The notes: generated by a model not told the origin, from the sequence alone. Counted from the first letter of the stretch, positions 1 to 8,284 are shown. The stretch: 33,632 nt of DNA from Bacilli bacterium (GCA_024413875.1 JAKSVY010000011.1:1-33632); one strand, 5' to 3'. A program made the numbers and translations.

Positions 1-316
1 CAATTAAATATTCTTTAAATTTATTAAAAGAGGTTTCCATCTCTTTTTGAGATTTTTCCAATTCATTTATCTTTGTTTTCAAGTTATCAACAGCGCTATT
101 CAACTCTTTCATTTGTGAAGAATTTTTTTCTGCTACCAACTGACTAATTGATTTTGTTAAACCATTAACTGATTCATTAACAGATTCTCTAATCTTTTTT
201 AATTCATTGTCTCCTAGAGCAACATCTCCAGTTTTTCTATTTTTGATGCTTAAAATTAAAATAATAACAGATGCAGTGAGAGCCAAAGCGCTCAAAACCA
301 AACTCACATATTCCAT
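1..316 (-). CDS. RmuC-like coiled-coil protein, 5' part only (cut by window edge)
   Basis: The reading frame is open from an ATG at 316-314 to the window edge, giving 105 residues. Residues 3-23 form one hydrophobic membrane segment (VSLVLSALALTASVIILILS). After a short KNRK stop-transfer stretch the chain becomes a charged heptad-like coiled coil to the edge. This is the layout of the N-terminus of RmuC, a membrane-anchored protein proposed to limit DNA rearrangement, whose PD-(D/E)XK-like nuclease core comes later and would lie outside the window. An SD-like AGGAG lies upstream (322-326). The catalytic part is not visible, so another single-pass coiled-coil protein cannot be excluded. Confidence 0.6.
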   Translation of the reverse strand, partial: MEYVSLVLSALALTASVIILILSIKNRKTGDVALGDNELKKIRESVNESVNGLTKSISQLVAEKNSSQMKELNSAVDNLKTKINELEKSQKEMETSFNKFKEYLI

Positions 317-436
317 ATTTGTACTCCTGTAAATGTTTTGCAATTACATTATTGCACCATTCATTATTTTTATCTACGTGTAAATAGTGATTAAATGACT
401 TCACTTTATGTTGTAAAAATTCGCTAAATACTTAAC

Positions 437-463
437 AAAAAGAGACCTCGCTATTGAGATCTC
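437..463 (-). terminator. Intrinsic terminator of the mscS-degV operon
   Basis: On the minus strand an 8-bp stem GAGATCTC / GAGGTCTC (one G-U pair) with loop AATAGC is followed by TTTTT. It lies 12 nt after the degV stop. Its arms are identical to those of the two terminators near 4.99 and 6.49 kb. Confidence 0.85.
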
Positions 464-474
464 CAATACTTATA

Positions 475-1368
475 TTAGTCTTCTTGTTCAAAGGTAACTG
501 TTTTACCAAAGCCGAATATACCAACCATTCCTGGCCCCATTGTAATACCAACAGATGGTCCAATGCAGATTGTGAATACATTTTGACATTTAAAATCATC
601 TTGAAGTAATAAATTTTTAACGTAAAGAGCAGCTTCTTCATCATCACCATGGATGATTGTGATGTCTTGTTTTTCGCTATCGAGGATGTTTTCCTTAAAT
701 AGTTTAACAATTTCTTGTAAAGATTCTTCTCTGCCCCTAACGTTTTTCAATGCGCATTGAACACCGTTTTTATCAGAGATAAGAACTGGTTTAACACCAA
801 GCATGTTACCAATAATAGCAGTTCCAGCGTTAATCTTATTAGCCCTAGACATAAAGCTTAAGTTTTCAGGAACAGCGAATTGAATAACATTTTTTCTAAC
901 GCTATAAATGTATTTCTTTAACTCTTCTAAGTTAAAGCCTTCTTCAAGTTTTTTACATGCTTCGATAACAAGTAAACCTTCGCCCGCACCGGCATTTAAA
1001 GAATCAATAACTTCAATGTTATTCTCGTATTCTTTTGCTAAACGCTTAGCGACTTTATTAACTTTAGTGACAGTAACTGATTGTTTCGCACTACAACCGA
1101 TATAGAGAATATCCATATCTTGGTCTAAATACATACGAAGTTTCTTTTCGATTTCATATTCTGTTGCAGGTAAAGTATAGATTCGTTCGCCATTTCTAAG
1201 AGCCCCAAAAATGTCGCGAGCTTTTACCTTGTGATCATATCCAACATCAACATTAATTTCTCTATCGCGGAAGAAGATAGTGAAATCAATACAAGCGATA
1301 TCATACTTTTTAGAGAATGAATCATCGAAGTCAGCGCATGAATCAGTCATTATTTGTATTTTTCTCAT
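475..1368 (-). CDS. DegV family (fatty-acid/acyl-binding) protein
   Basis: This is a 297-aa protein of full DegV length. The N-terminal KIQIMTDSCADF corresponds to the family KIxIVTDSsaDl strand and is why the start at 1368 is preferred over the internal Met (MTDSC). GGAGG sits 8-12 nt upstream. Further family features are the central TLPATEYE segment (usual TSQPS/P region), the IGCSAKQSVT segment and the C-terminal IGPSVGITMGPGMVGIFGFG, which matches the conserved IG.vIg.H.GPG region except that His is replaced by Met. DegV/FakB proteins bind a fatty acid in the cytoplasm and present it to the kinase FakA; no kinase gene is visible here. The gene overlaps the 3' end of the MscS-like gene by 26 bp, so the two are translated from one mRNA. 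The ligand is unknown. Confidence 0.88.
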   Translation of the reverse strand: MRKIQIMTDSCADFDDSFSKKYDIACIDFTIFFRDREINVDVGYDHKVKARDIFGALRNGERIYTLPATEYEIEKKLRMYLDQDMDILYIGCSAKQSVTVTKVNKVAKRLAKEYENNIEVIDSLNAGAGEGLLVIEACKKLEEGFNLEELKKYIYSVRKNVIQFAVPENLSFMSRANKINAGTAIIGNMLGVKPVLISDKNGVQCALKNVRGREESLQEIVKLFKENILDSEKQDITIIHGDDEEAALYVKNLLLQDDFKCQNVFTICIGPSVGITMGPGMVGIFGFGKTVTFEQED

Positions 1369-4300
1369 CTTCTTTTCCTCCTTCTTCTAAGTAAGAAAGT
1401 GTAATTTGATTGAATGGGATATTAATATTGTTTTCTTTGAAAAGAAGGAATATTTCTCTATTCAAATCACGAGCTAATTGAATTCTGTCTTTTTCTTCAC
1501 AGTTAGCAACAATTCTAAGAACAACAGCAGATTCACCAAGTTCAGCAACACCTTTATAGAAAGGACCTTCAATAATTTCGTTTAATTTCTTACGAATCTT
1601 AGGGAATCCATCATATAAAACACGTTCGACTTTTTGTAAATCTTCACTATATTCAATTGAAACATCCACGACAGCGAATGAACTTTCTTTTGTCATATTT
1701 AAGACAGATGAAATAACACTGTTATTAAATACTTTGACGTTATTTGAAACATCGACAAGCTTAGTAGTTCTTAAACCAATTTCAATAACTTGACCTCTAA
1801 AGTCACCGATTGTAACGATATCACCAACACGGAATTCACCCTCAAAGACAATGAACATACCAGCTAAGATATCGCCAATTAAGCTTTGGGCACCAAGACC
1901 AACAACAACGGAAAGGATTCCAGCAGATGTAATCAATCCTCCAGTGTCAAATCCAAATAAGAATAATGCATAGAAGATTGTTCCTAATACACCACCATAC
2001 TTGAGGACTGAAATAATTAAATTACCAGTTGTTTCAGCTCTTGCACCAAGTGATGCTGAGAACCATTTAACAATGAATTTTAAAATCTTGCTTCCAGTAA
2101 CGATAATTAAAATTATCATCAATGCTTCTGTAATCGAGAATAAGTTGAATCCTTTATCCCATTTATTAGAGAAAATGTAAGCAAAGATCGAATCGCTAGA
2201 TCCGTTAGTCATTGCAAAGATAATTACACCGAGAATAAAGAATGACGCAATAGTTAAATAAACCATTAAAATTGAGCTTAATTTTTGTTCAGGGGTCATT
2301 CTATTCCATCCCACTTTAAAGAGTCTAGAATATGCACTTACTGTTTTCTTCTTCTTACCATTGAAGCCTGTAACAGTAAAGCCAACCGGGCTAGCAAGTG
2401 CTTTACCATCACTTCTAATCTTATCTTGGTAAAGTTCAGCAGTTTTACTATTAGTAACAGTAAAGAATGAAGAACCAATAAAGATAAATATAGCACTTAA
2501 AGCAAATGTGAATAATGAGATGTTAAGTCTATTATAGGTAAGCTCAGACATTGGAATAACTGTGGCCAAGAAATATCCATCAACATATTTATAGCTTTGA
2601 TAGCATCTTTGACCATTTAATTTAATAAAACCATTATAGATTGAGTTATAGGAGAATGCGTTTTCACTGATTCCTAAATCCTTAGCAGTTCTTCCAATGA
2701 ATTCAGAACGACTTTGTGGTGCGAACACTACGTTGTGTTCATTAGAGTCATCGAAAGCGATGAAATATGACTTAGAACCATATACTGAAGAGTTTTCAAG
2801 TAAATAGTCTAAAGAGGCGATTCTATAAATACTTTCAAGCGTTTTTTGATTAATAGAAATTTGAATAACACCTCTATGTTTGTGAATTACACCATATGTA
2901 CTAATAGTTTCAGCATCATTAGCTTTATATTTATCATAGATTGCTTTATTTGTGTGTCTTGTGACACCACTAGCATCCTTATAAGCATAATAATAGAAAG
3001 CAGAACCAATATATTGGTTATGTTGTCCATCATCATCTTCTTGGTATTCTTGAATATAAGAATCATTTGGACCTTCAATAATTTTTCTAAATTCGTATGA
3101 TTGGTCACCCTCATTCTTTGATAAAGCGAAAGTCCAGTCAGCTCCACTAGTCAAAATTGTATAACCTTCATAGTCAAAAATAGTAATTGAGTTAAGGTCA
3201 TTGTTTTCACACATTGTAACTAGTTCAGGGCTAAATCTTCTAGAATATCTTGCATTACCGAAATCATCTAATGCTGGCACTCTATCTCCATCACTGTTGG
3301 TATACATGATTTTGAAAGTATCTTTATCAGCGTCATCATAATCGAACGCACCACCAATACCATCATCAGAGATTTCATTTGAAAGTGTATAACCTAAAAG
3401 TTTATTTTTTGATAAATATTGACTAGATACAAATTCAGAAATCTTTTCTGTATTATCGTTATTTTCCTCAATCAATAAGCCAATTTCATTTAGTTTAGTA
3501 TATGAAGTTGTTGTTGCATCTTGAACAGTCATGATTGTTTGAGAGAAGAAAACCAATGCAAAAATTGCAACAATACCAATAATGAAGATTGGAAGCATAT
3601 TATTGAAAACATATGGTTGGAAATATCTTTGAGCGCCTCTTCTATTTCTAAAGCCGATATTTTTTCTTCTTAATTCATTATCTTTCTTCTTGCTGATAAT
3701 TTCTTCCATTTGGATGCGTACGCGTTCTTTTATTTCTTCTTCAGTATAAGCGCCGACACCTCCAATTTTGTCATCTCTAATTTTTTCTTTAACTCTATTT
3801 TCAACAAGAATGAAATGGTTAGCGATTTCTCTATCTAAAATCATTCCTTGTCCATAAACAATACATGCAACAAGAATGAATGAGAAACATGAAATAGAAA
3901 TGGTGAGTAAATTCTTATTAATAAGAGCTGTTTGATCAATAGCAGCACAAACAATTAAATACTTACCATAAGTAACGGTATTAGATTGCATTGCTACGCA
4001 ATAGTATTTAACACCATCAATCTTTTGATAACCAGAATAGCCATCTTTTGCAGCATTTTCTTCAAAACCATGTGAAACGTAATCTTCATCATTCAAATTA
4101 GTATTACCGTGATTAAAATAAATGAACTTTCCAGTGCTTTTATCAATTGCGAAGAAGAAGCCGTCCTTTCCAACAGATAATCCACTAATAACATTTTCAA
4201 TACGGTCAATTCCCGCCAATTGAGTTTCAAGATGTTCGTTTGAGAAATTCAAAACAGCAAAATATTTATTGCCTTTATATTCACATACAGGAGAAGAATA

Positions 4301-4873
4301 CATAAAGAAGTCTTTATTACCATTTTGGTTCTTAACAGGAGCAAATGTTACAACTTCATCGACAGTATATTTGGTTCCCCTAATAAATAAATCATCTAAG
4401 TCAGATGAATCAACATGTAAATCAGAAAGAGTATTGATGTTTGGATCACTACAAGCAAGAACAGTTCCGTCTGATTGAACAATACCAATTGTTCCTAAGC
4501 CTAAATCAGTTTTTAAATTAGCCAAACTCTCACATGTAGTTTTAATCTCTTTTGCTTGATCTACTGCATCAACAATATTTACAACATAATTAGATCTTTC
4601 AATCAAATCCGCAGCTGATTCAGTTGTGTTTTGATTTAATTTATTGTATTCAAAAGTAATCTCTTCAATTGTTTCGTTGTTATTCTCGAGTGTTAATTGA
4701 ATTTCGTTTAATGCATTAATGCCATTAGCTTTTTGTTTTTCTTTTGATGAATTGGTTTGAACAACTGCAATGATGGAACTAATGATAACGGCTCCAATCA
4801 CTAAAATAGAAATACCTAAACCTCTTCTAAATTTATTGCTATAAAAGTTAAATTTGTTCTTTTTATTCTTCAT
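1343..4873 (-). CDS. Giant MscS-type channel with two extracellular Cache-like modules
   Basis: The 1176-aa protein has an MscS core at its C-terminus. Membrane segments lie near residues 866-888, 911-932 and 955-975, followed by a pore helix rich in Gly/Ala (GILSVVVGLGAQSLIGDILAG, about 983-1003), the GEFRVGDIVTIGDFRGQVIEIGLR beta-domain entry and the usual alpha/beta vestibule. Ahead of it come two extracytoplasmic segments of about 280-340 residues, each bounded by membrane helices (about 19-39 / 321-345 and 425-446 / 786-806). Both contain Cache-like strings such as FFFAIDKSTGKFIYFNHG and IFDYEGYTILTS. A charged cytoplasmic loop (345-425) separates them. Ordinary MscS is about 280 aa. The architecture suggests a channel gated or tuned by external ligands as well as membrane tension; that is inference. 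The SD AGGGGG lies 9-14 nt upstream. The gene overlaps degV. Confidence 0.85.
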   Translation of the reverse strand: MKNKKNKFNFYSNKFRRGLGISILVIGAVIISSIIAVVQTNSSKEKQKANGINALNEIQLTLENNNETIEEITFEYNKLNQNTTESAADLIERSNYVVNIVDAVDQAKEIKTTCESLANLKTDLGLGTIGIVQSDGTVLACSDPNINTLSDLHVDSSDLDDLFIRGTKYTVDEVVTFAPVKNQNGNKDFFMYSSPVCEYKGNKYFAVLNFSNEHLETQLAGIDRIENVISGLSVGKDGFFFAIDKSTGKFIYFNHGNTNLNDEDYVSHGFEENAAKDGYSGYQKIDGVKYYCVAMQSNTVTYGKYLIVCAAIDQTALINKNLLTISISCFSFILVACIVYGQGMILDREIANHFILVENRVKEKIRDDKIGGVGAYTEEEIKERVRIQMEEIISKKKDNELRRKNIGFRNRRGAQRYFQPYVFNNMLPIFIIGIVAIFALVFFSQTIMTVQDATTTSYTKLNEIGLLIEENNDNTEKISEFVSSQYLSKNKLLGYTLSNEISDDGIGGAFDYDDADKDTFKIMYTNSDGDRVPALDDFGNARYSRRFSPELVTMCENNDLNSITIFDYEGYTILTSGADWTFALSKNEGDQSYEFRKIIEGPNDSYIQEYQEDDDGQHNQYIGSAFYYYAYKDASGVTRHTNKAIYDKYKANDAETISTYGVIHKHRGVIQISINQKTLESIYRIASLDYLLENSSVYGSKSYFIAFDDSNEHNVVFAPQSRSEFIGRTAKDLGISENAFSYNSIYNGFIKLNGQRCYQSYKYVDGYFLATVIPMSELTYNRLNISLFTFALSAIFIFIGSSFFTVTNSKTAELYQDKIRSDGKALASPVGFTVTGFNGKKKKTVSAYSRLFKVGWNRMTPEQKLSSILMVYLTIASFFILGVIIFAMTNGSSDSIFAYIFSNKWDKGFNLFSITEALMIILIIVTGSKILKFIVKWFSASLGARAETTGNLIISVLKYGGVLGTIFYALFLFGFDTGGLITSAGILSVVVGLGAQSLIGDILAGMFIVFEGEFRVGDIVTIGDFRGQVIEIGLRTTKLVDVSNNVKVFNNSVISSVLNMTKESSFAVVDVSIEYSEDLQKVERVLYDGFPKIRKKLNEIIEGPFYKGVAELGESAVVLRIVANCEEKDRIQLARDLNREIFLLFKENNINIPFNQITLSYLEEGGKEDEKNTNND

Positions 4874-4983
4874 AGGCTTATCCCCCTGTAAAACAAGTCT
4901 AAAACAAACATGTATATTTTATACCTAAATTTTTATTTATTAATAAAATATATTGTTTTGTTACATATGGCACTTTTGATGTC

Positions 4984-5011
4984 AAAAAAGAGACCTCATT
5001 GCTGAGATCTC
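4984..5011 (-). terminator. Intrinsic terminator, copy A (after the GGGtGRT fragment)
   Basis: On the minus strand GAGATCTC, loop AGCAAT, GAGGTCTC, then TTTTTT. It is identical to the terminator at 6482-6508, and the identity continues through the stop codon region, showing that terminator and gene end were copied together. Confidence 0.85.
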
Positions 5012-5035
5012 TAATATGTTTTGGAGTAAATGTAA

Positions 5036-5146
5036 TTACTTAGCCATTGCTTGAGCAACAGAAACAGCAACTGCAACAGTAGCACCAACCATTGGGTTGT
5101 TACCCATACCAATAAGTCCCATCATTTCAACGTGAGCTGGAATCAT
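5036..5146 (-). pseudogene. 3'-terminal fragment of a second GGGtGRT gene
   Basis: Read on minus this stretch encodes MIPAHVEMMGLIGMGNNPMV followed by GATVAVAVSVAQAMAK and a stop. It matches the last 34 or so residues of the intact protein at 6533-7540. Homology begins sharply at TTCCAGCTCACG: everything upstream is the palindromic repeat beside the ATPase gene, not GGGtGRT sequence. The copies differ: the intact gene ends SVSQALAAK and is one codon longer, and there are silent changes in the codons for Gly-Asn and Leu-Ile-Gly. The downstream noncoding 50 bp is identical. The in-frame ATG is probably fortuitous. The fragment could be an original gene end displaced by insertion of the ATPase cassette, or a relic of a tandem paralogue. 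Confidence 0.8.
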
Positions 5147-5149
5147 TTT

Positions 5150-5193
5150 ATTTCGCATTTCTTAAAAGTTTTTATTTTTGCGAAATATAAATC
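5150..5193. repeat. 44-bp direct repeat with 8-bp inverted arms, downstream copy
   Basis: The repeat begins ATTTCGCA and contains TGCGAAAT at 5179-5186, so each copy can form an 8-bp stem. It matches 6423-6466 with three mismatches and no gaps. Together the two copies bracket the ATPase gene. This copy directly abuts the ATPase stop codon and lies 4 bp from the GGGtGRT fragment. Confidence 0.8.
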
Positions 5194-5194
5194 T

Positions 5195-6373
5195 CTATTC
5201 CAATAGCCATGTTGCTATATCAACAATCGCAATACCTTTATAATCAGATTCACTATGTCTTGTTCTTGCAATAACCATTTTTGGATACGAATCTTTAATG
5301 CTTAATAAAGGCCCAACTTCTCTTTCGAAAGTTTCGTCTTTTGAGATATCATCTGCTACTTGAATATAGATTCTTTTGTTATTTTTAACGGCAACAAAAT
5401 CAACTTCTTTATTATAAAGAACACCTACATATACTTCATATCCTCTTCTAAGAAGTTCTAGACAAACAAGATTTTCATAAACAAATCCATAATCGATTTT
5501 TTTGGTACCTAATTCTGCGTATCTAAATGATAAGTCTGATAGATAATATTTCTTTTCGGTTTGAAGATATCCCCCGCCTTTTATATCGAAACGTGAGATA
5601 GGATAAAAAAGGAATGATTTACATAAATAATCTACATATGATGCAACAGTCTTGTCATTTGTTTTTGTGTAATTATTTGTTAATGAATTTGCAATATTTC
5701 TAAATGATGTTTTATTGCCAATGGTGTCCATCAAATATCTTGCTATCATTCTCATCAATTCTTCGTTTTCGATTTTATATTTTTGTATTATATCCTTAAT
5801 AATTGTTGTTTTAAGAATGCCATCAACATATTTAAATCCATCATCACTATTCTTATATAAATAAGAACCGGACATCCCGCCTTTTAACACATAGTCGTCA
5901 AAAGATTCAACACCACTTTCAAAATATACGCAGTATTCTTTGAATGAGAATGGCAAAACATTAATCTCAAATACTCTACCTCCAAAAAGAGTAGCTAAAT
6001 CACTAGATAAAAGAAAGGCATTTGAACCAGTTAAATAGATATTAAATCTTTCTTCATCATGAATTGAGTTAATAATTGTTTCAAAGCCTTTGCATAATTG
6101 AATTTCATCAACAAGCAAAAAATTGTTTTTACCTTTTTTGTAATTGCTATTGATATATTTGTACAATTCATCTTTATCTAGCAATGATTCATATTCTTTC
6201 TTTGTTAATAGAACTCTTACAATGTTGTTAGCTTTATCTTTCTTTAAATAACCTTCAAAAAGATCAAATAATTTTGATTTTCCAGCACGTCTAATTCCGG
6301 TAATCACTTTAATATCTGGAACATTGATATTTTCTATTAATTTTGTTAGATAATTGCGTTCGATAATTTTCAT
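5195..6373 (-). CDS. AAA ATPase with C-terminal DUF4143 domain (possible mobile cassette)
   Basis: From ATG 6373 the protein has 392 residues. The N-terminal P-loop domain has Walker A GIRRAGKSK (about 26-34), Walker B FLLVDEIQ and the TGSNA sensor strand followed by GGRVFEINVLPFSFKEY, all typical of the AAA_14 family. The C-terminal DUF4143 region carries VYENLVCLELLRRGYEVYVG and EVDF...IYIQVAD, a pattern like a degenerate PD-(D/E)XK fold. The cellular role of this family is unsettled. An in-frame ATG at 6424 is rejected because it lies inside the promoter. SD GAAAGG is 22-27 nt from the chosen ATG, but a 7-bp hairpin between them closes the distance. The gene is bracketed by 44-bp repeats, has its own promoter and no clear terminator. 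Confidence 0.85.
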   Translation of the reverse strand: MKIIERNYLTKLIENINVPDIKVITGIRRAGKSKLFDLFEGYLKKDKANNIVRVLLTKKEYESLLDKDELYKYINSNYKKGKNNFLLVDEIQLCKGFETIINSIHDEERFNIYLTGSNAFLLSSDLATLFGGRVFEINVLPFSFKEYCVYFESGVESFDDYVLKGGMSGSYLYKNSDDGFKYVDGILKTTIIKDIIQKYKIENEELMRMIARYLMDTIGNKTSFRNIANSLTNNYTKTNDKTVASYVDYLCKSFLFYPISRFDIKGGGYLQTEKKYYLSDLSFRYAELGTKKIDYGFVYENLVCLELLRRGYEVYVGVLYNKEVDFVAVKNNKRIYIQVADDISKDETFEREVGPLLSIKDSYPKMVIARTRHSESDYKGIAIVDIATWLLE

Positions 6374-6412
6374 AAATCTATATATTACTATGTAATATCC
6401 TTTCGCACTTAT

Positions 6413-6441
6413 ATTATATCTCATTTCGCATATCTTAACAA
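6413..6441 (-). promoter_or_regulatory. Promoter of the ATPase gene with repeated TTTCGCA boxes
   Basis: On the minus strand TTGTTA (6436-6441), a 17-bp spacer and TATAAT (6413-6418). GCGAAA occurs in the spacer and again just after the -10 (6401-6407). A third copy lies upstream at 6452-6458 in the opposite orientation. The spacing suggests operators, possibly for autoregulation (inference). Confidence 0.6.
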
Positions 6442-6466
6442 TTTTTATTTTTGCGAAATATAAATA
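6423..6466. repeat. 44-bp direct repeat with 8-bp inverted arms, promoter-side copy
   Basis: ATTTCGCA (6423-6430) and TGCGAAAT (6452-6459) form the arms. The copy spans the -35 box and spacer of the ATPase promoter and is the partner of 5150-5193. Confidence 0.8.
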
Positions 6467-6481
6467 TCATTGCAAATACAT

Positions 6482-6508
6482 AAAAAGAGACCTCATTGCT
6501 GAGATCTC
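6482..6508 (-). terminator. Intrinsic terminator of the GGGtGRT operon, copy B
   Basis: An 8-bp stem GAGATCTC / GAGGTCTC with loop AGCAAT followed by TTTTT on minus, 24 nt after the GGGtGRT stop. It is identical to copy A at 4984-5011. Confidence 0.88.
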
Positions 6509-6532
6509 TAATATGTTTTGGAGTAAATGTAA

Positions 6533-7540
6533 TTACTTAGCTGCTAAAGCTTGTGAAACTGAAACAGCAACTGCAACAGTAGCACCAACCATTGGGTTAT
6601 TACCCATACCGATAAGTCCCATCATTTCAACGTGAGCTGGAACTGATGAAGAACCTGCGAATTGAGCGTCTGAGTGCATACGACCCATAGTATCTGTCAT
6701 ACCATAAGAAGCTGGACCTGCTGCCATGTTATCTGGGTGTAATGTACGACCTGTACCACCACCAGAAGCAACTGAGAAGTACTTCTTACCTTGTTCGATA
6801 CATTCTTTCTTATATGTACCTGCAACTGGGTGTTGGAAACGTGTTGGGTTTGTAGAGTTACCTGTAATAGATACGTCAACACCTTCCATGTGCATAATAG
6901 CAACACCTTCACGGACATCGTCAGCACCGTAGCAACGGACTGCTAATCTATCTGGGTTGTTACCATACTTTGTTTCTTTAACAATTTTAACTTCACCTGT
7001 GAAGTAGTCAAATTGTGTTTCAACGTGTGTGAAACCGTTAATTCTTGAAATGATCTTTGCAGCGTCTTTACCTAAACCGTTTAAGATAACTCTTAATGGT
7101 TCTTTACGGACTTTGTTTGCCTTTTTAGCAATACCGATAGCACCTTCAGCAGCAGCGAATGATTCGTGACCTGCTAAGAATGCGAAACACTTTGTAGATT
7201 CTGTTAATAACATAGCGCCTAAGTTACCATGTCCTAAACCAACCTTACGATCATCAGCAACTGATCCTGGGATACAGAAGCTTTGTAAGCCAACGCCGAT
7301 CCACTTTGCAGCTTCAGCAGCGTCTTTAGCATTGTTCTTAATTGCAAGAGCAGCACCAACTGTGTATGCCCAGCAAGCGTTTTCGAAACAAATAGTTTGG
7401 ATATCTTTTACCATTTGGTAAACATCTAAACCTTTATCCTTACAAATCTTTTCAGCTTCTTCAATTGAAGCAATGCCATTTTCATTTAAGCATTTTTCGA
7501 TTTGTGCGATTCTTCTTTCATAACCTTCAAATAAAGCCAT
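6533..7540 (-). CDS. GGGtGRT protein
   Basis: The protein has 335 aa. The family-naming motif is present as SGGGTGRTLHP near residue 262. Other conserved stretches are GHGNLGAMLL, FAFLAGHESFAAAEGAIGIA and the C-terminal GLIGMGNNPMVGATVAVAVS. No membrane segment or signal peptide is visible, so the protein is cytoplasmic. Its biochemical function is not established. It is regularly found next to a NifU-like protein, and here it follows that gene with a 17-bp gap and a good SD (GGAGG), so the two are cotranscribed. An Fe-S or redox-linked role is inference from that partner alone. The last 34 or so codons and the terminator exist a second time at 4984-5146. Confidence 0.9.
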   Translation of the reverse strand: MALFEGYERRIAQIEKCLNENGIASIEEAEKICKDKGLDVYQMVKDIQTICFENACWAYTVGAALAIKNNAKDAAEAAKWIGVGLQSFCIPGSVADDRKVGLGHGNLGAMLLTESTKCFAFLAGHESFAAAEGAIGIAKKANKVRKEPLRVILNGLGKDAAKIISRINGFTHVETQFDYFTGEVKIVKETKYGNNPDRLAVRCYGADDVREGVAIMHMEGVDVSITGNSTNPTRFQHPVAGTYKKECIEQGKKYFSVASGGGTGRTLHPDNMAAGPASYGMTDTMGRMHSDAQFAGSSSVPAHVEMMGLIGMGNNPMVGATVAVAVSVSQALAAK

Positions 7541-7557
7541 TGTTCTATCCTCCCTAA

Positions 7558-8250
7558 TTATTCCTTACGTGGGTCAATGAACTTGACACCATCGTTGTAA
7601 CGACCATATTGGCCTTTTGCCTTTTCAAGAGCAACTTCTGGAGAATCACCCTTCTTTAAGAAGTCTGTGAATTTACCAAGTGATAAATATTGGTAACCAA
7701 TGATTTCAGAATCTTCATCAAGTGCTAATGATGTGATATAGCCTTCTGTTAATTCAAGGTAACGTGGACCTTTTTCCTTTGTTGAGTAGATTGTACCAAC
7801 TTGTGAACGTAAACCCTTACCTAAGTCTTCAAGACCTGCACCAACAGCTAAACCGTTTTCAGAGAATGCTGATTGTGTACGTCCATAGACGATTTGTAAG
7901 AATAATTCTCTCATTGCTGTGTTGATAGCGTCACAAACTAAGTCAGTGTTGACAGCTTCGAGAAGTGTCTTACCAACGATTGCTTCAGATGCCATAGCAG
8001 CTGAGTGAGTCATACCTGAACAACCAATTGTTTCAATTAATGCTTCTTCAATAATGCCTTCTTTGACATTTAAAGAAATCTTACATGCACCTTGTTCTGG
8101 AGCACACCATCCGATACCGTGTGTGAAACCACTGATATCTTTGATTTCTCTTGAATATACCCATTTTCCTTCTTCTGGAATTGGAGCACAACCGTGGGAA
8201 GCACCACAGTTAACTTTGCACATATTTTGTACATCCTTTGTATATTGCAT
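7558..8250 (-). CDS. NifU-like iron-sulfur cluster assembly scaffold paralogue
   Basis: The protein has 230 aa. Cysteine-rich elements are MCKVNCGASHGCAPIP at the N-terminus, WCAPEQGACKI and IGCSGMTHSAAMASEAIVGKTL. The last resembles the NifU/IscU cysteine strand followed by the A..S...G.t..ea segment. An N-terminal cysteine cluster beyond the usual scaffold domain could hold an additional metal centre. In related Bacillota this protein pairs with GGGtGRT, and the same order is seen here. SD AGGAGG lies about 12 nt before the ATG. The dedicated SUF/NIF machinery is not in this window, so this is more likely a specialised paralogue than the housekeeping scaffold. Confidence 0.82.
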   Translation of the reverse strand: MQYTKDVQNMCKVNCGASHGCAPIPEEGKWVYSREIKDISGFTHGIGWCAPEQGACKISLNVKEGIIEEALIETIGCSGMTHSAAMASEAIVGKTLLEAVNTDLVCDAINTAMRELFLQIVYGRTQSAFSENGLAVGAGLEDLGKGLRSQVGTIYSTKEKGPRYLELTEGYITSLALDEDSEIIGYQYLSLGKFTDFLKKGDSPEVALEKAKGQYGRYNDGVKFIDPRKE

Positions 8251-8284
8251 AATTACATTTTTCCTCCTATATGTAACCGCAAAT

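Noticed and set aside
6374..6424. Longer N-terminus (MRYNISAKGYYIVIYRF) for the AAA ATPase
   Set aside because: The ATG lies between the -35 and -10 boxes of a consensus promoter and inside the direct repeat; family proteins start at the MKIIERNYL position.
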